In this document: piece by piece, positions 9,417 to 18,593 of the stretch
How positions within the stretch are numbered: position 1 is the stretch's first letter
Layout of the letters: every line of letters begins with the position of its first letter
From: Candidatus Hydrogenedentota bacterium
GTDB taxonomy: Bacteria > Hydrogenedentota > Hydrogenedentia > Hydrogenedentales > SLHB01
Assembly (NCBI GenBank): GCA_013359265.1
Contig: JABWCD010000016.1
Coordinates: 1 to 64,000, forward strand
Length of the DNA: 64,000 bases
Direction of reading: 5' to 3'
Notes under the pieces: model-generated
The model's database searches: none
What the model was told of the DNA's origin: nothing
What the model saw: only the letters and a program-made list of their open reading frames with translations
Program-made: the position numbers and the translations under genes

Positions 9417-10876
9417 ATCCATCGCACCCGTGGCGCACGCGGGAGGGCCTCGCGCTGCTTACCGACTTCTACGAATTGACCATGATGGCCGGGTATCTGA
9501 AGGAGCATCGCGCGGAAGGCCGCGTCTGTTTCGAGTACTTTTTCCGGCATCTGCCGCCGAACGCGGGGTTCGGCGTCGCCGCGGGGCTGGGTCCGTTTCT
9601 CGATTACCTCGAACACCTTCGTTTTGCCGACGATGATATCGAATACCTGCGATCGCTCAAGATGTTCGACAGCGGTTTTCTCGATCATCTGCGCCAGTTC
9701 AAACCGGCGTGTACCGTCCGTGCCGTGCCCGAGGGCACGCTGGTCTTTCCGCACGAGCCGATCGTTCAAATCGAAGGCGCGATATTCGAGGCGCAACTCC
9801 TCGAAACGGCGCTGCTCAACATGCTCAATTTCCAGACGCTTATCGCCACAAAAGCGGCCCGCGTGTGCCTTGCGGCGGACGGCGACCCGGTCATGGAATT
9901 CGGACTGCGCCGCGCGCACGGTCCGGACGGCGGCCTCAGCGGGTCGCGCGCGGCGTATATCGGCGGTTGTTCGTCGACCTCCAACGTGCTCGCGGGGAAG
10001 ATTTACGGCATTCCCGTTGCGGGCACGCACGCGCACAGTTGGGTGATGAGTTTTCCGAACGAGCTCGATGCGTTTCGCGCGTTCGCGCGGAACTATCCGG
10101 AGCGGTGCGTGCTGCTAGTCGACACCTACGATACGGTCGAGAGCGGCATTCCCAACGCGATTCAGACGTTCAAGGAAATGCGCGCGAACGGATCGAACGT
10201 GCGCCCGGCGATCCGGCTCGATTCCGGAGACCTCGCGCGCCTCAGCAAGATCGCCCATCGCATGATGCGCGAAGCCGGCTTCGAGGACCCGCTCATTGTC
10301 GGCTCGAACGATCTCGACGAAGACCTTATCGCCGATCTGAAGCGGCAGGGCGCGAAGATCAACGCGTGGGGCGTCGGCACGCACCTTATCACCGCAAGCG
10401 ACAGCCCCGCGTTGAGCGGCGTGTACAAACTCGTCGCGATCGGCGACGGCGGCGCGTGGCAACCGCGCATCAAGATTTCCTCGAACATCTCGAAAGCGAC
10501 AAACCCCGGGCGCAAGCAAATCGTCCGTTACTACGATCCGAACGATACGCCGCTCGGCGACGTGCTGTACGATATCGACGAAACCTATCCGCACGACGGA
10601 CGCATCGATGGCCGCGACGCAACGCTCCCGCACCGCGAGACACGTCTGCGCAACACGGCCCGCGCCGAAGTGCTCTTCGATACCGTTTTCGAAAGTGGCA
10701 AGCGCACCAGGCCCCAACTGCCCATTCGCGATATTCGCGCGCGATACCTCGCCCAACGCGCCATGCTCCCCGACGAATACAAGCGTCTGCGCAATCCCGA
10801 AATCTACAAAGTCATGCTCTCGACCAAGATCGGCGAATTGAAGGAAGAGTTGTTGAAGAACCCGGATAACCAATGA
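9413..10876 (+). CDS. pncB: Nicotinate phosphoribosyltransferase
   Basis: This enzyme joins nicotinate and PRPP to form nicotinate mononucleotide, using the nicotinate made by the preceding gene. The start ATG overlaps the stop of pncA by four bases, indicating translational coupling; the product is 487 residues. Family hallmarks are LLTDFYELTM near the N-terminus, GTHAHSWVMSF around 200, VDTYDT, and the phosphate-binding AIRLDSGDL and NAWGVGTHL segments. Length and motifs fit the long bacterial PncB class. The next NAD gene, nadE, lies 1.9 kb downstream, beyond an inserted nuclease pair. Confidence 0.95.
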   Translation: MNPSHPWRTREGLALLTDFYELTMMAGYLKEHRAEGRVCFEYFFRHLPPNAGFGVAAGLGPFLDYLEHLRFADDDIEYLRSLKMFDSGFLDHLRQFKPACTVRAVPEGTLVFPHEPIVQIEGAIFEAQLLETALLNMLNFQTLIATKAARVCLAADGDPVMEFGLRRAHGPDGGLSGSRAAYIGGCSSTSNVLAGKIYGIPVAGTHAHSWVMSFPNELDAFRAFARNYPERCVLLVDTYDTVESGIPNAIQTFKEMRANGSNVRPAIRLDSGDLARLSKIAHRMMREAGFEDPLIVGSNDLDEDLIADLKRQGAKINAWGVGTHLITASDSPALSGVYKLVAIGDGGAWQPRIKISSNISKATNPGRKQIVRYYDPNDTPLGDVLYDIDETYPHDGRIDGRDATLPHRETRLRNTARAEVLFDTVFESGKRTRPQLPIRDIRARYLAQRAMLPDEYKRLRNPEIYKVMLSTKIGELKEELLKNPDNQ

Positions 10877-10957
10877 TTCCAGATGCATTGCTGTCCGTTG
10901 GTTTCTGGACGATGCTTGTTCCGAAAAGTCATACTATGAACGGACAAAGGTAGAAAT

Positions 10958-11707
10958 ATGACCGCATCAAGACATCGTTTGGCCGAACATTTTGGTCATG
11001 TTGCCAACGACATGACAGACGTTGCGGAGCGCTATCGCTTTAACCGGCTATGCCCGTATAACGGAGATTTGCCGAGTTGTACATGGCAAAAGGCAGTGAG
11101 CCCCCTAGGTATATGCAGCATGTACCACGGTGGCGAACCGGAAATCGTCTGTCCGAAACGCTTCAGGCAAGACTGGATTGTCGCTGTTGATGCTGCTTCG
11201 TTTTTCTTTCCGCCAGGCACAAAATGGAGTTCTCTGACAGAGGTAGCGTTGAGTGACCCAATAGGTAATTCAGCAGAAACTTTCGACTTAGTGTTGGTTG
11301 CGTATGACGGGTTTGGCGCAACTCTTGATTTTGGTGTATTGGAGATGCAAGAGGCATATCATACGCTGGTCTCCCGCGACGAGCTTTTACCGAAGCTCCC
11401 AAAAGCACCAATCTGTCCAGTACAAGATCAATTCTCCGAATCACGCAAGCGCCTGAACCAGCGACTGCTGACAAAAGGCGTAGTAGTGCATCGCTTGAAA
11501 AAGAAACTGGCTTTGGCTATCGACAAGCGATTCTTTAGCGCGCTACCGAATATGGCGAAAGTCCCCAAGGAGGGAGCGGATCTAGCTTGGTTGATCTATG
11601 AACTTATTCCTCAGAAGAAGGGCGGACATGTTTTTCGGTATCAGCAGAGAAAGGTCAGGGAGGTCTACACCCGCTTCGAACAAGTTCTATCGGTTCTAAC
11701 TCAATAG
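10958..11707 (+). CDS. NotI-like restriction endonuclease family protein
   Basis: The 249-residue protein resembles the NotI endonuclease family. Four cysteines occur in the order and contexts known from the NotI metal-binding Cys4 site: C32 in RLCPYN, C41 in PSCTW, C53 in LGICSM and C65 in IVCPKRF. A candidate PD-(D/E)xK-type catalytic region follows, with D110 in ETFDLVLVAYD and an E129-M-Q131 pair. A glutamine in place of the usual lysine is also a feature of NotI. A site-specific DNA cleavage role is inferred. No DNA methyltransferase is adjacent, which is unusual for a type II enzyme. The next gene encodes a PLD nuclease. The composition is markedly AT-richer than the neighbours. Confidence 0.65.
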   Translation: MTASRHRLAEHFGHVANDMTDVAERYRFNRLCPYNGDLPSCTWQKAVSPLGICSMYHGGEPEIVCPKRFRQDWIVAVDAASFFFPPGTKWSSLTEVALSDPIGNSAETFDLVLVAYDGFGATLDFGVLEMQEAYHTLVSRDELLPKLPKAPICPVQDQFSESRKRLNQRLLTKGVVVHRLKKKLALAIDKRFFSALPNMAKVPKEGADLAWLIYELIPQKKGGHVFRYQQRKVREVYTRFEQVLSVLTQ

Positions 11708-11771
11708 ATATCAAGACGTGACCAGTCGATGCCGGACTTACTGTGACTGCAATAGGAATTGAGAGCACAAA

Positions 11772-12635
11772 TTGTTGAAAGTAACGAACAGAGCTCTGGT
11801 CTCTCCATGGACCGAGGCCTTTGACGAATTACTGAGTCAAGCGTCAAAGAATTTGTTAGTATGCTCCCCCTACATTGGTAAGGGGCCATGTAAGCGAATT
11901 CTTACGCTCCTTCGGGAAAGAAACCGCACGGGCATCTCGGTGCAGTTGCTCACCGATCTTTCACGCGAGAACATGTTGAGCGAAGCAACTGATGTAAAGT
12001 CCATCCTTGAACTATGTGGCGCGCTGCCAAACATGGATATACGCTTCTTGCCAAGAATTCATGCCAAGGTGTACGTGGCGGATGAACGTACTGCGATCGT
12101 AACTTCCGGAAACCTGACGGATAGCGGCCTAAGCCACAATTTTGAGTACGGAATTTATCTAACCGATAAGCGTTTGGTTCGGCGGATACGATGTGACTTA
12201 ACGCAGTATCATTCACTTGGAACAGTCATCCAGCAATCACAGCTTAAGGTTTTCGATGAGATTGTAACTGAACTCAAGGGCATGCAGCAGAAAGCCGAAA
12301 AGAGCCTAAAATCACGGCTTCGTGAAGAATTTGAGGCGAAACTTCTGATGGCGGACGAGGAAATTCTCAGAGTAAGGGCAGAGGGATTGAGTGCACATGC
12401 GGCGTTTGCTGACACTATCGTCTACATCTTGAGGCGGGGACCCCGAAATACGAAGGGTATATACGCGGAAATGAAAGCAATTCATCCGGACTTGTGCGAC
12501 GATACAATGAAGCTCGTGATCCGGGGTCAAGCGTGGCCTCAAGCGCAATGGCGCCACAGAGTACGGCATGCGCAGTTGTATCTTGCAAGGCAGGGAAGAA
12601 TTGTTCGTAAAGACGATAAATGGCAACTTGTCTAA
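11772..12635 (+). CDS. PLD-family nuclease with C-terminal winged-helix domain
   Basis: The 287-residue product starts at a TTG codon; no better in-frame start is visible. Residues 1-150 form a phospholipase D-like domain with one HKD motif (H97, K99 and D104 in RIHAKVYVADERT, followed by TSGN). A single motif implies a dimeric active site, as in Nuc and the restriction enzyme BfiI. After a charged helical linker (about 160-200), residues 205-287 resemble a winged-helix module of the HARE/Mrr-N type: RRGPRNTKGIYAEMKAIHP, then WRHRVRHAQLYLARQGRI and a final W. DNA binding by the C-terminus and nucleic-acid cleavage by the N-terminus are inferred. It pairs with the NotI-like gene 64 bases upstream. 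Confidence 0.7.
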   Translation: MLKVTNRALVSPWTEAFDELLSQASKNLLVCSPYIGKGPCKRILTLLRERNRTGISVQLLTDLSRENMLSEATDVKSILELCGALPNMDIRFLPRIHAKVYVADERTAIVTSGNLTDSGLSHNFEYGIYLTDKRLVRRIRCDLTQYHSLGTVIQQSQLKVFDEIVTELKGMQQKAEKSLKSRLREEFEAKLLMADEEILRVRAEGLSAHAAFADTIVYILRRGPRNTKGIYAEMKAIHPDLCDDTMKLVIRGQAWPQAQWRHRVRHAQLYLARQGRIVRKDDKWQLV

Positions 12636-12764
12636 TGTCGAAGCTCAATTATTGGATAAAACTCGTGAGGACTTGCCAATAGGGTGTAGAGTGAAGTGTT
12701 AGTCACAAAGTCGACTTCCAACGTGTCGTGCGTTTCGCAAAAAGGTTAAGAAGGAACACTCGCA

Positions 12765-14705
12765 GTGCGATTGGTGCGCATAGGTGTTGCGGCGGTTTCG
12801 GTGAAGGTGGGGGATTTTGCCGGGAACGCGGCGCGGCTAAAGGCGATTATCGCCGAGGCGAAGCGCCGGAAGGTGCACCTTCTGGTGACGCCGGAGCTAT
12901 GCGTGTCGGGCTACAGTCTCGAAGACCGCGTGTGGTGGCCGGAGATTTCGAGGCGCAGTTGGGAATCGCTGCTCGATCTTGCGAAGGCGTGCAAAGGGAT
13001 CACTGCATTTTTCGGGTTGCCCGTGCGCATCGACTCGCTCATGTACAACGCCGCCGCCCTCGTTCATGACGGGAAGCTGCGCGGCGTCATACTCAAGAAA
13101 TATCTTCCGACCTACAGCATTTTTTACGAAGGGCGCAACTGGACCGCGTGGCGGCGCGGCGTCACCGAGGCGGGCGGAGTGCCCGCGGGCGACCTCGTGT
13201 TCGATCTACCGTTCGGCAAGGTGAGCGCGGAGATTTGCGAAGACCTCTGGTCGACGAATTCGCCGGCGCACGCACGCGCCCGTGCCGGCGCGGAAATCAT
13301 CTGCAACGCCAGCGGCTCGCCGTTTACGCCGCTGAAAAACGAACACCGCCGCAAACTTATTCTTGGCGCGTCGAGCAGCCTCGCGTGCGTGTACGCGTAC
13401 TCGAATATCCTCGGGCTCGATAACAGCCGCCTCGTGTTCGACGGCGGCGGCATCATCGCCACGCCGGAAGGCGTAGTCGCCGAGGGGCCGTTGTTGTCCA
13501 AGCAGTATTGGACACTCACCACCGGCATCGTCGATCTCGACGACATCGCGCGGCAGCGTTCGGAAAACACGACGTGGCGGCTGGACGCTACGGCGCCGGG
13601 TACGCGCGACGGCATCGAACTCGTCGACGCGTGCGACGGTACATTTATCCCCGCGTCGGTGAAGGACTACGCCGCGCAATTGCCCAAGAGTTTCTATGTG
13701 CCTGGCGCGTCGTGGACCGTGAACGATGCGACAAAGTATCTGGATGAACTGTTCGACGCGCTGGTTCTCGGTTTGCGCGATTACTTCGAGAAAGTCGGCG
13801 CGTTCGACAAGTTTCTGGTCGCCCTGTCCGGCGGACGCGATTCCGCGCTGTGTCTGCTTCTGGCCGTACACGCGGCGATGGCATTGCGCGAAGGTAAAGA
13901 CAAGAAGACGCACTGGGACCGCGTCGAGACGGTGTACTTGCCCAACAAGGCGTACAGCAGCAAAGCGACGGAAGACGCGGCCCGCGCGCTCGCACACGAG
14001 TTGGGCGTGCCGTTCAAGGTCGTGTCCATCGAGGAGGAGTCGGGAATCGCACTCAAGAAAGCGGGCGAGATGGCCGGCAGCCCGAAGAAGGTTTCTGCAC
14101 TCGCGAAACAGAACTTGCAGGCGCGGGTCCGCGGCAACATGATGCTGAACTGGGCGAACAGCGCGAACGCGTTGCTGTTGGTTACGTCCAACCTCAGCGA
14201 AGCCGCGGTCGGCTATACGACCACCGGCGGCGACAACCAGGGCGGATATTCGCCGATCGCCAACGTGCCGAAGACGCTGGTCTCGCGGCTCATCGAACAC
14301 ATTGCGCACAGGGACGGTATCAAGTCGATCCAGAAAATCCTCGATATCCCGCCGAGCGCCGAGCTCGCGCCCGATCAAAAAGACGAAGCGGACCTGATGC
14401 CCTACGTCGTGCTCGACGACTTGCTCTATCTTTTTGCGCGCAGGCGCATGTCGCTCACGGACTGCTGGCGCGTTCTCGTGCATCGCCACCCCGGCCACTC
14501 GGCCGATCAACTGAAACAATGGACCGCGCGGTTCGGGAAGCTCTTCGTTTACAGCCAGTGGAAACGCGAGCAACTGCCCGTGACGATGAAAGTGCTCGAC
14601 CTCGATCTAGATCCGAAGACCGGCTTCCGCTTTCCCGTTACACAAAGTATCGACGACGAATTGCGCGATCTTGCGAGTGCAAAACTGGAACCGACGCGGC
14701 GCTGA
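12765..14705 (+). CDS. nadE: Glutamine-dependent NAD+ synthetase
   Basis: NadE amidates nicotinate adenine dinucleotide to NAD+ with glutamine as the nitrogen donor. The 646-residue protein has an N-terminal nitrilase-type glutaminase domain (about 1-290) with the Glu-Lys-Cys triad in TPELCVSG, LKKYLP and AEICEDLW. The C-terminal synthetase domain has the ATP-pyrophosphatase P-loop LSGGRDSALCL near residue 353. This fits the long two-domain class. It starts at GTG behind an AAGGA site. The gene completes the salvage route begun by pncA and pncB but is separated from them by the nuclease insert. A nearby GTG three codons later is an alternative start. Confidence 0.95.
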   Translation: MRLVRIGVAAVSVKVGDFAGNAARLKAIIAEAKRRKVHLLVTPELCVSGYSLEDRVWWPEISRRSWESLLDLAKACKGITAFFGLPVRIDSLMYNAAALVHDGKLRGVILKKYLPTYSIFYEGRNWTAWRRGVTEAGGVPAGDLVFDLPFGKVSAEICEDLWSTNSPAHARARAGAEIICNASGSPFTPLKNEHRRKLILGASSSLACVYAYSNILGLDNSRLVFDGGGIIATPEGVVAEGPLLSKQYWTLTTGIVDLDDIARQRSENTTWRLDATAPGTRDGIELVDACDGTFIPASVKDYAAQLPKSFYVPGASWTVNDATKYLDELFDALVLGLRDYFEKVGAFDKFLVALSGGRDSALCLLLAVHAAMALREGKDKKTHWDRVETVYLPNKAYSSKATEDAARALAHELGVPFKVVSIEEESGIALKKAGEMAGSPKKVSALAKQNLQARVRGNMMLNWANSANALLLVTSNLSEAAVGYTTTGGDNQGGYSPIANVPKTLVSRLIEHIAHRDGIKSIQKILDIPPSAELAPDQKDEADLMPYVVLDDLLYLFARRRMSLTDCWRVLVHRHPGHSADQLKQWTARFGKLFVYSQWKREQLPVTMKVLDLDLDPKTGFRFPVTQSIDDELRDLASAKLEPTRR

Positions 14706-14729
14706 TACTGCCAAGCGCTATGGGGACCG

Positions 14730-15011
14730 ATGACACGCAATATTGGAAGGGTCTTGTCCCTCATAGTTGCGGCGTCGTTTGTAGCCGCCGCTTACCGCTA
14801 CTCCGGCGACGAGAACGCATTCAAATGGGCGATGTTCTATGTTCTCCCATTGGCGCTCATCTGGTTCCCCGACGAATTGGCGAATTTCACGGGCTCGCTT
14901 GGCGGCCAGCCCATCACCGAGAGTTCGCCGCCGGGTTGCGTGTACGCCGCCGGCTGGGTAATTCTCTTTCTTCCGGCAATCATGGGCGCTATTGTATGGG
15001 TGCGATCGTAG
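14730..15011 (+). CDS. Small hypothetical membrane protein
   Basis: This 93-residue protein has three likely membrane segments, at about 7-22, 32-47 and 70-91, and no recognisable family signature. It starts 24 bases after nadE and ends 19 bases before the sensor-like gene, so it probably belongs to the same transcript. Codon use matches the neighbours. The function is unknown. Confidence 0.65.
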   Translation: MTRNIGRVLSLIVAASFVAAAYRYSGDENAFKWAMFYVLPLALIWFPDELANFTGSLGGQPITESSPPGCVYAAGWVILFLPAIMGAIVWVRS

Positions 15012-15030
15012 GAACGGGCCGGGGGGCAGC

Positions 15031-15882
15031 ATGAATTCATCCGAGTATTCGACGAAACTTCGTGAACTTCCCCTGATTCGTTCACTATCCGCGAGTGCGA
15101 TGTCGGGTGTCATCGATGCGCTTCTCGATGTGTCGCAACCGGCGACGTATTCGGATGGCGAGCCGCTTATAAAAGTGCGCGCACTCGGCGGCCGGGACGG
15201 TTACGTTTTACTCGCTGGCGAAGTGGCGGTGCATAAAGAAGGAACTCCGGATGTCGTCGTCAGCGCCCCGGCGCTGCTAGGTGAAATGCTGCAATTCAAT
15301 CCCCGCGCGCAACGTACGGCCACGGTCAGCGCGCACGGACCTGCGACCGCCCTCAAGTTTGCGTGGGAGGAATTTTACGCCCGCCTTAAACAGCGTCTGC
15401 CGGCAGCCGAGCAGGACGCCGTACTGGAAGCCATAGAACGCAGCGTTTGGGAGCGGTTCGGCGACGACACCATCATCAAGCTTTCTCTGTTTGCCGGCCT
15501 GCCCGAACGGATCAGGCTGCGCGCGAGCCTGGTGCTGCAATCGGTGGTCGAGCGCCGCACGCTGTCCGATGGACAGGTGCTGTTTGAGCAGGACGACTTC
15601 TGCAGCGCGACCGGTTACATCGTCCTGCGAGGCGCGGTCCGCGTCGTCAAGACGAACTTCCCACCGCGAATCGTCTCGGCGCCGGGGATTCTTGGCGTGA
15701 TGCTTCGTTTCGATCCCAATCTTCAGTGGTCCGCGGGCGCCACGGCGCAAGGTGAGGTGGAACTGTTCCGCTTTAACTGGCAAGACTACCTGGCGATATT
15801 GAAGCGCCGCCTCTCGGAACCGGAAATGGCGCAGTTTGCGGCGGCCATCGATTCAAACGCGCCGTCCCATTTCATTCACTAA
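15031..15882 (+). CDS. Protein with two cyclic-nucleotide-binding-like domains
   Basis: The 283-residue protein contains two related beta-roll halves, about 10-125 and 140-270. The second carries the cNMP-binding pattern DGQVLFEQDDF, then GYIVLRGAVRVV, and the first a weaker DGEPLIKV, then GYVLLAGEVAVH. Each half ends in a similar helix (WEEFYARLKQRLP and WQDYLAILKRRLS), which supports internal duplication. There is no helix-turn-helix, so it is not a Crp-type regulator. It may be a small-molecule sensor that acts through a partner. The phosphate-binding arginine cassette of true cNMP sites is not evident, so ligand binding is uncertain. The start is preceded by a GGGGGG-rich ribosome site. 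Confidence 0.6.
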   Translation: MNSSEYSTKLRELPLIRSLSASAMSGVIDALLDVSQPATYSDGEPLIKVRALGGRDGYVLLAGEVAVHKEGTPDVVVSAPALLGEMLQFNPRAQRTATVSAHGPATALKFAWEEFYARLKQRLPAAEQDAVLEAIERSVWERFGDDTIIKLSLFAGLPERIRLRASLVLQSVVERRTLSDGQVLFEQDDFCSATGYIVLRGAVRVVKTNFPPRIVSAPGILGVMLRFDPNLQWSAGATAQGEVELFRFNWQDYLAILKRRLSEPEMAQFAAAIDSNAPSHFIH

Positions 15883-15896
15883 CGCGGATAGTTTAC

Positions 15897-16535
15897 ATGC
15901 CGGACAACACGCCACGTACTTTGTCGCTCGCCGTACTCCTCTCGGGCTCCGGATCGACCCTTCAAAACCTTATCGACCGCATCGCCGACGGTTCGCTCGA
16001 CGCGCGCATCGCGTGCGTCATCGCGTCACGCGCGGACGCATTTGGCATGGAGCGCGCGCGCAACCACGGGATTCCCGCGATTCTCGTCGCGCGGAAGCAG
16101 TTCGAAACGGCGGAGGCGTTCAGCGACGCGGTGTGGGCCGAAATCCGCAAGCACGACGTGGACCTTGTTGTGATGGCCGGGTTCATGTGCCTGATCGCAA
16201 TCCCGGACGATTTCGAGAACCGCGTGCTCAACGTTCACCCCGGGCTGATCCCTGCGTTCTGTGGCAAGGGCATGTACGGCCACCATGTTCACGAAGCCGT
16301 CATCGCGTACGGTGCGAAAGTCAGCGGGTGCACCGTACACTTCGCCAATGCGAAGTACGACGAGGGCCCCATCATCATGCAGGGAACGGTCCCGGTTCTC
16401 GACGACGATACCCCGGATTCCCTTGCCGAACGCGTGCAGGCGAAGGAACGCGAGCTTTATCCGCAGGCCATCCAACTCATTGCCGAGGGGCGAGTAACGG
16501 TGGAGGGCCGGCGCGTGCGCATTCGCGCCAGGTGA
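15897..16535 (+). CDS. purN: Phosphoribosylglycinamide formyltransferase
   Basis: PurN transfers a formyl group from 10-formyltetrahydrofolate to GAR in step three of purine synthesis. The 212-residue length is normal. The substrate loop LLSGSGSTLQNLID is at the N-terminus. The catalytic Asn and His are in NVHPGLIPAF, and the conserved aspartate is in YDEGPIIMQ. It lies 14 bases after the cNMP-like gene, so it is likely co-transcribed. No other purine gene is in the window. Confidence 0.95.
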   Translation: MPDNTPRTLSLAVLLSGSGSTLQNLIDRIADGSLDARIACVIASRADAFGMERARNHGIPAILVARKQFETAEAFSDAVWAEIRKHDVDLVVMAGFMCLIAIPDDFENRVLNVHPGLIPAFCGKGMYGHHVHEAVIAYGAKVSGCTVHFANAKYDEGPIIMQGTVPVLDDDTPDSLAERVQAKERELYPQAIQLIAEGRVTVEGRRVRIRAR

Positions 16536-18323
16536 TCATTGCGCCGGTCGGGCGGGTTCCGTCCGAAAAGGTCCGTCTTCCTGTGGAACGAGGGTCCTGT
16601 CCTCCAGGATCGGCAACTGCGCGCCGATAGTCTCATTCAGCACCACGCGGAAGACATTGACGAGGCTCAAATCGTCGCGCCATTCGCCGGCTGCCGCGGT
16701 ATTTTCGGGGAAGCGGACCATCAGCAGGTTTCGGAACCTTTCCTCTGCCGGACCGGCCTGTCGCTCGAGCGCGGGAGGCGCGCCGCGCCCGGAGAGCACG
16801 ATGATTAGCGCGGGCCGTTTCGACGACTCGATGATCTTTGTCGTTGTCTCGATCAAGCGTTCGTTCGTGTAGTGGATTTGTCCCAGATAGGACTCGCGGT
16901 ACTCCGATTCGAGCCCGCGAAACCGTCGGTCTCCGCCCAACGACCCGGGGCCGTAGGGTTGCGCGCGGCCGCCGTCCCGCGTGAACAGGTACGGCGGTTC
17001 GGGAATCAGTAAGTTGGCGAAAACCAACCGCGGCGCCCCGTGGTCTTCCTTTGCCCGTCGCGCCATCTCATCAAACGCGTACAGAATGCGCGCGCGCCGG
17101 AACGAGTACCTCCAGTACGCGGGGTTCTGGTAGCGGACATAGTAATACGCCTGCATGATGCGTGATGCGAATGTGCGGTCCAACAACACCATCTCGAATT
17201 CGCCGATGGCGCCCTCGGGTTCGAGCCGCACCACGTCCGCGCGCCGCGGTTCGAGCGACTCGAGTCCCGGCGAAAACACTTCGATGCGGTAGCCGAGCGC
17301 ACGCAGCGCATCGAAGACGCTGTTGTGGTGGTAGAATGCAAATACGTGGGCCATCGATGCATCGTTCCGCGCTGACTGATCCGGGATGAGGCGATCGAGG
17401 TAGTCCGCGTTCAACAGCGCCGTGAGGGAAAGCAGCGACTGCGGATAATTCGCCGTGCTCTTCTCCGCGAAGCGGAACCCCAGCGCCTTCATTTCCTGTT
17501 CGAACGGCAGGTTGTTGTACGCATATGCGGACCGCAACACGTCGGCGCGGGCGTAGCCGTCCAGCGCGATGAGATATATGTCGGGCAATTTGTCGCGAGA
17601 GAGGCCCGTCGCCGTCGCGGCGATCGGCAATTCAGGCGGCGTGACCGACGGTTGTACCGGACGGTTCACGGCAAGTACCGCGGTGTAGAGCACGAGCAGG
17701 ACCGATGCGAACCAGTTTAAGGACCGCGTGGCCGCCTGGTAATCGCCGTGGTACTTCCATACGGCCCGGAACCCGAGCACGGTTGCGACCGTGTACCCGG
17801 TGATCAGCCACGCGGCCCGCCGGCCGAACACGGGCGCCAATGCAAACGTGGCCGCGGCCAGGCTCACAGCGATTAAGACGATGACGAAAACCAGCGCGCT
17901 GCGAAGCGCGGACTTGTCCGTGCGGTAGCGATACGCCGCGCCGCCGATTGCGGCGACCGCCACGACGGCCAGCACGAAGTAGAAGAACGATCGTGACGTG
18001 GACTCGTACATGGGTATGACGGCGCGGATCGCCTCCTCGAGCACCCCCCACACCACGATCATCGGAGCTATCAAGGCCGACGCAAGGAGCCCCCCGTGAT
18101 AGCGGTCCCTGCGCAGCGCCGTGAACAGCAGCCATAACGCGATCGCGCCAACGAGCAGAATCGCCGCAGGCCGCGCGAGCGCGGACAATGGAAGAAGCCC
18201 CGCATTCCGATCATAGGCATAGGTACCCCACAGCGGGATGAGTGCGAGAAGCATGGGATGGAAAACGCGCACAGGGCGCAAATCCCTGAGCGCACGTTCA
18301 CCCCTGCTCGTTTCAGTTGCCAT
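16536..18323 (-). CDS. Membrane-anchored sulfatase/alkaline-phosphatase-superfamily enzyme
   Basis: The 595-residue protein has about six membrane segments in residues 20-225. An extracytoplasmic hydrolase-like domain begins at LPDIYLIALDGYARADVL (about 247-264), which matches the first metal-binding strand of sulfatase-like enzymes. The later segment STANYPQSLLSLTALLN probably carries the nucleophilic serine region seen in this membrane subgroup, and GRGAPPALE may be in the position of the terminal metal-ligand segment. The architecture resembles lipoteichoic acid synthases and phosphoethanolamine transferases, so a role in modifying an envelope polymer or lipid is likely. I cannot identify the substrate. 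It is convergent with purN, with stops touching. Confidence 0.7.
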   Translation of the reverse strand: MATETSRGERALRDLRPVRVFHPMLLALIPLWGTYAYDRNAGLLPLSALARPAAILLVGAIALWLLFTALRRDRYHGGLLASALIAPMIVVWGVLEEAIRAVIPMYESTSRSFFYFVLAVVAVAAIGGAAYRYRTDKSALRSALVFVIVLIAVSLAAATFALAPVFGRRAAWLITGYTVATVLGFRAVWKYHGDYQAATRSLNWFASVLLVLYTAVLAVNRPVQPSVTPPELPIAATATGLSRDKLPDIYLIALDGYARADVLRSAYAYNNLPFEQEMKALGFRFAEKSTANYPQSLLSLTALLNADYLDRLIPDQSARNDASMAHVFAFYHHNSVFDALRALGYRIEVFSPGLESLEPRRADVVRLEPEGAIGEFEMVLLDRTFASRIMQAYYYVRYQNPAYWRYSFRRARILYAFDEMARRAKEDHGAPRLVFANLLIPEPPYLFTRDGGRAQPYGPGSLGGDRRFRGLESEYRESYLGQIHYTNERLIETTTKIIESSKRPALIIVLSGRGAPPALERQAGPAEERFRNLLMVRFPENTAAAGEWRDDLSLVNVFRVVLNETIGAQLPILEDRTLVPQEDGPFRTEPARPAQ

Positions 18324-18435
18324 GGCCCCTTCCGCATAAGGTTGGCGGAAGTGTTCCGCACGACACCTACGGCATCGTTTATACCATAATTCTCAAAATC
18401 CTCTCGCTATGCGCTCAAGGACGTACTCGTGAGCA

Positions 18436-18492
18436 TTTCTCACCGCACCGAAGACGTTTGCTTTCACTGCGGCGTCGTGGCGCGGTGAGAAA
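18436..18492. other. Inverted repeat in the thyX upstream region
   Basis: A perfect 11-base inverted repeat (TTTCTCACCGC at 18436-18446, GCGGTGAGAAA at 18482-18492) encloses 35 bases that can form an inner GACG/CGTC stem. It lies in the gap between the start of the divergent sulfatase-like gene and thyX. It could be an RNA structure or a protein site; no T-tract follows it. Confidence 0.45.
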
Positions 18493-18547
18493 AGCGGGAT
18501 ATCTTCGCGAAACCGACGCTGGATATGCGGGATTTCGGAACCAATAA

Positions 18548-18593
18548 ACCCAATATATTGTGGTGCCGTTTCTCATCATACAGCATATTGATT
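18548..18593 (+). promoter_or_regulatory. Tandem NrdR-box-like sites upstream of thyX-nrdJ
   Basis: Box 1, at 18548-18563, matches the known NrdR consensus acaCwAtATaTwGtgt at 14 of 16 positions, with a perfect palindromic core CAATATATTG. Box 2, at 18578-18593, matches at 11 of 16, and its core is CAGCATATTG. The two start 30 bases apart, close to the roughly three helical turns seen for real NrdR box pairs. Box 2 overlaps the -35 element of a promoter-like sequence. NrdR is the ATP-cone repressor of ribonucleotide reductase genes. The genes downstream are thyX and a class II reductase, so the context fits. Confidence 0.65.

Larger units (their letters stand above)
10877..12764 (+). other. 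AT-richer defence-type insert between pncB and nadE
   Basis: This 1.9 kb block holds two genes for predicted nucleases and separates pncB from nadE. Base composition changes abruptly. The line at 11221-11280 has 26 G+C in 60 bases, whereas a typical nadE line (13261-13320) has 46. Both genes read in the same direction as the flanking NAD genes. I found no integrase, transposase, tRNA or clear flanking direct repeat, so the mechanism of insertion is unknown. Horizontal acquisition is inferred from composition and gene content. Confidence 0.6.

Noticed and set aside
10877-12764. Transposon or integrase-bounded island around the nuclease pair
   Set aside because: The composition shift is real, but I found no transposase, integrase, tRNA site or matching direct repeats at the edges, so I did not call a mobile element.
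13206-14573. 455-codon minus-strand frame inside nadE
   Set aside because: Antisense to well-conserved NadE motifs; no plausible protein features.
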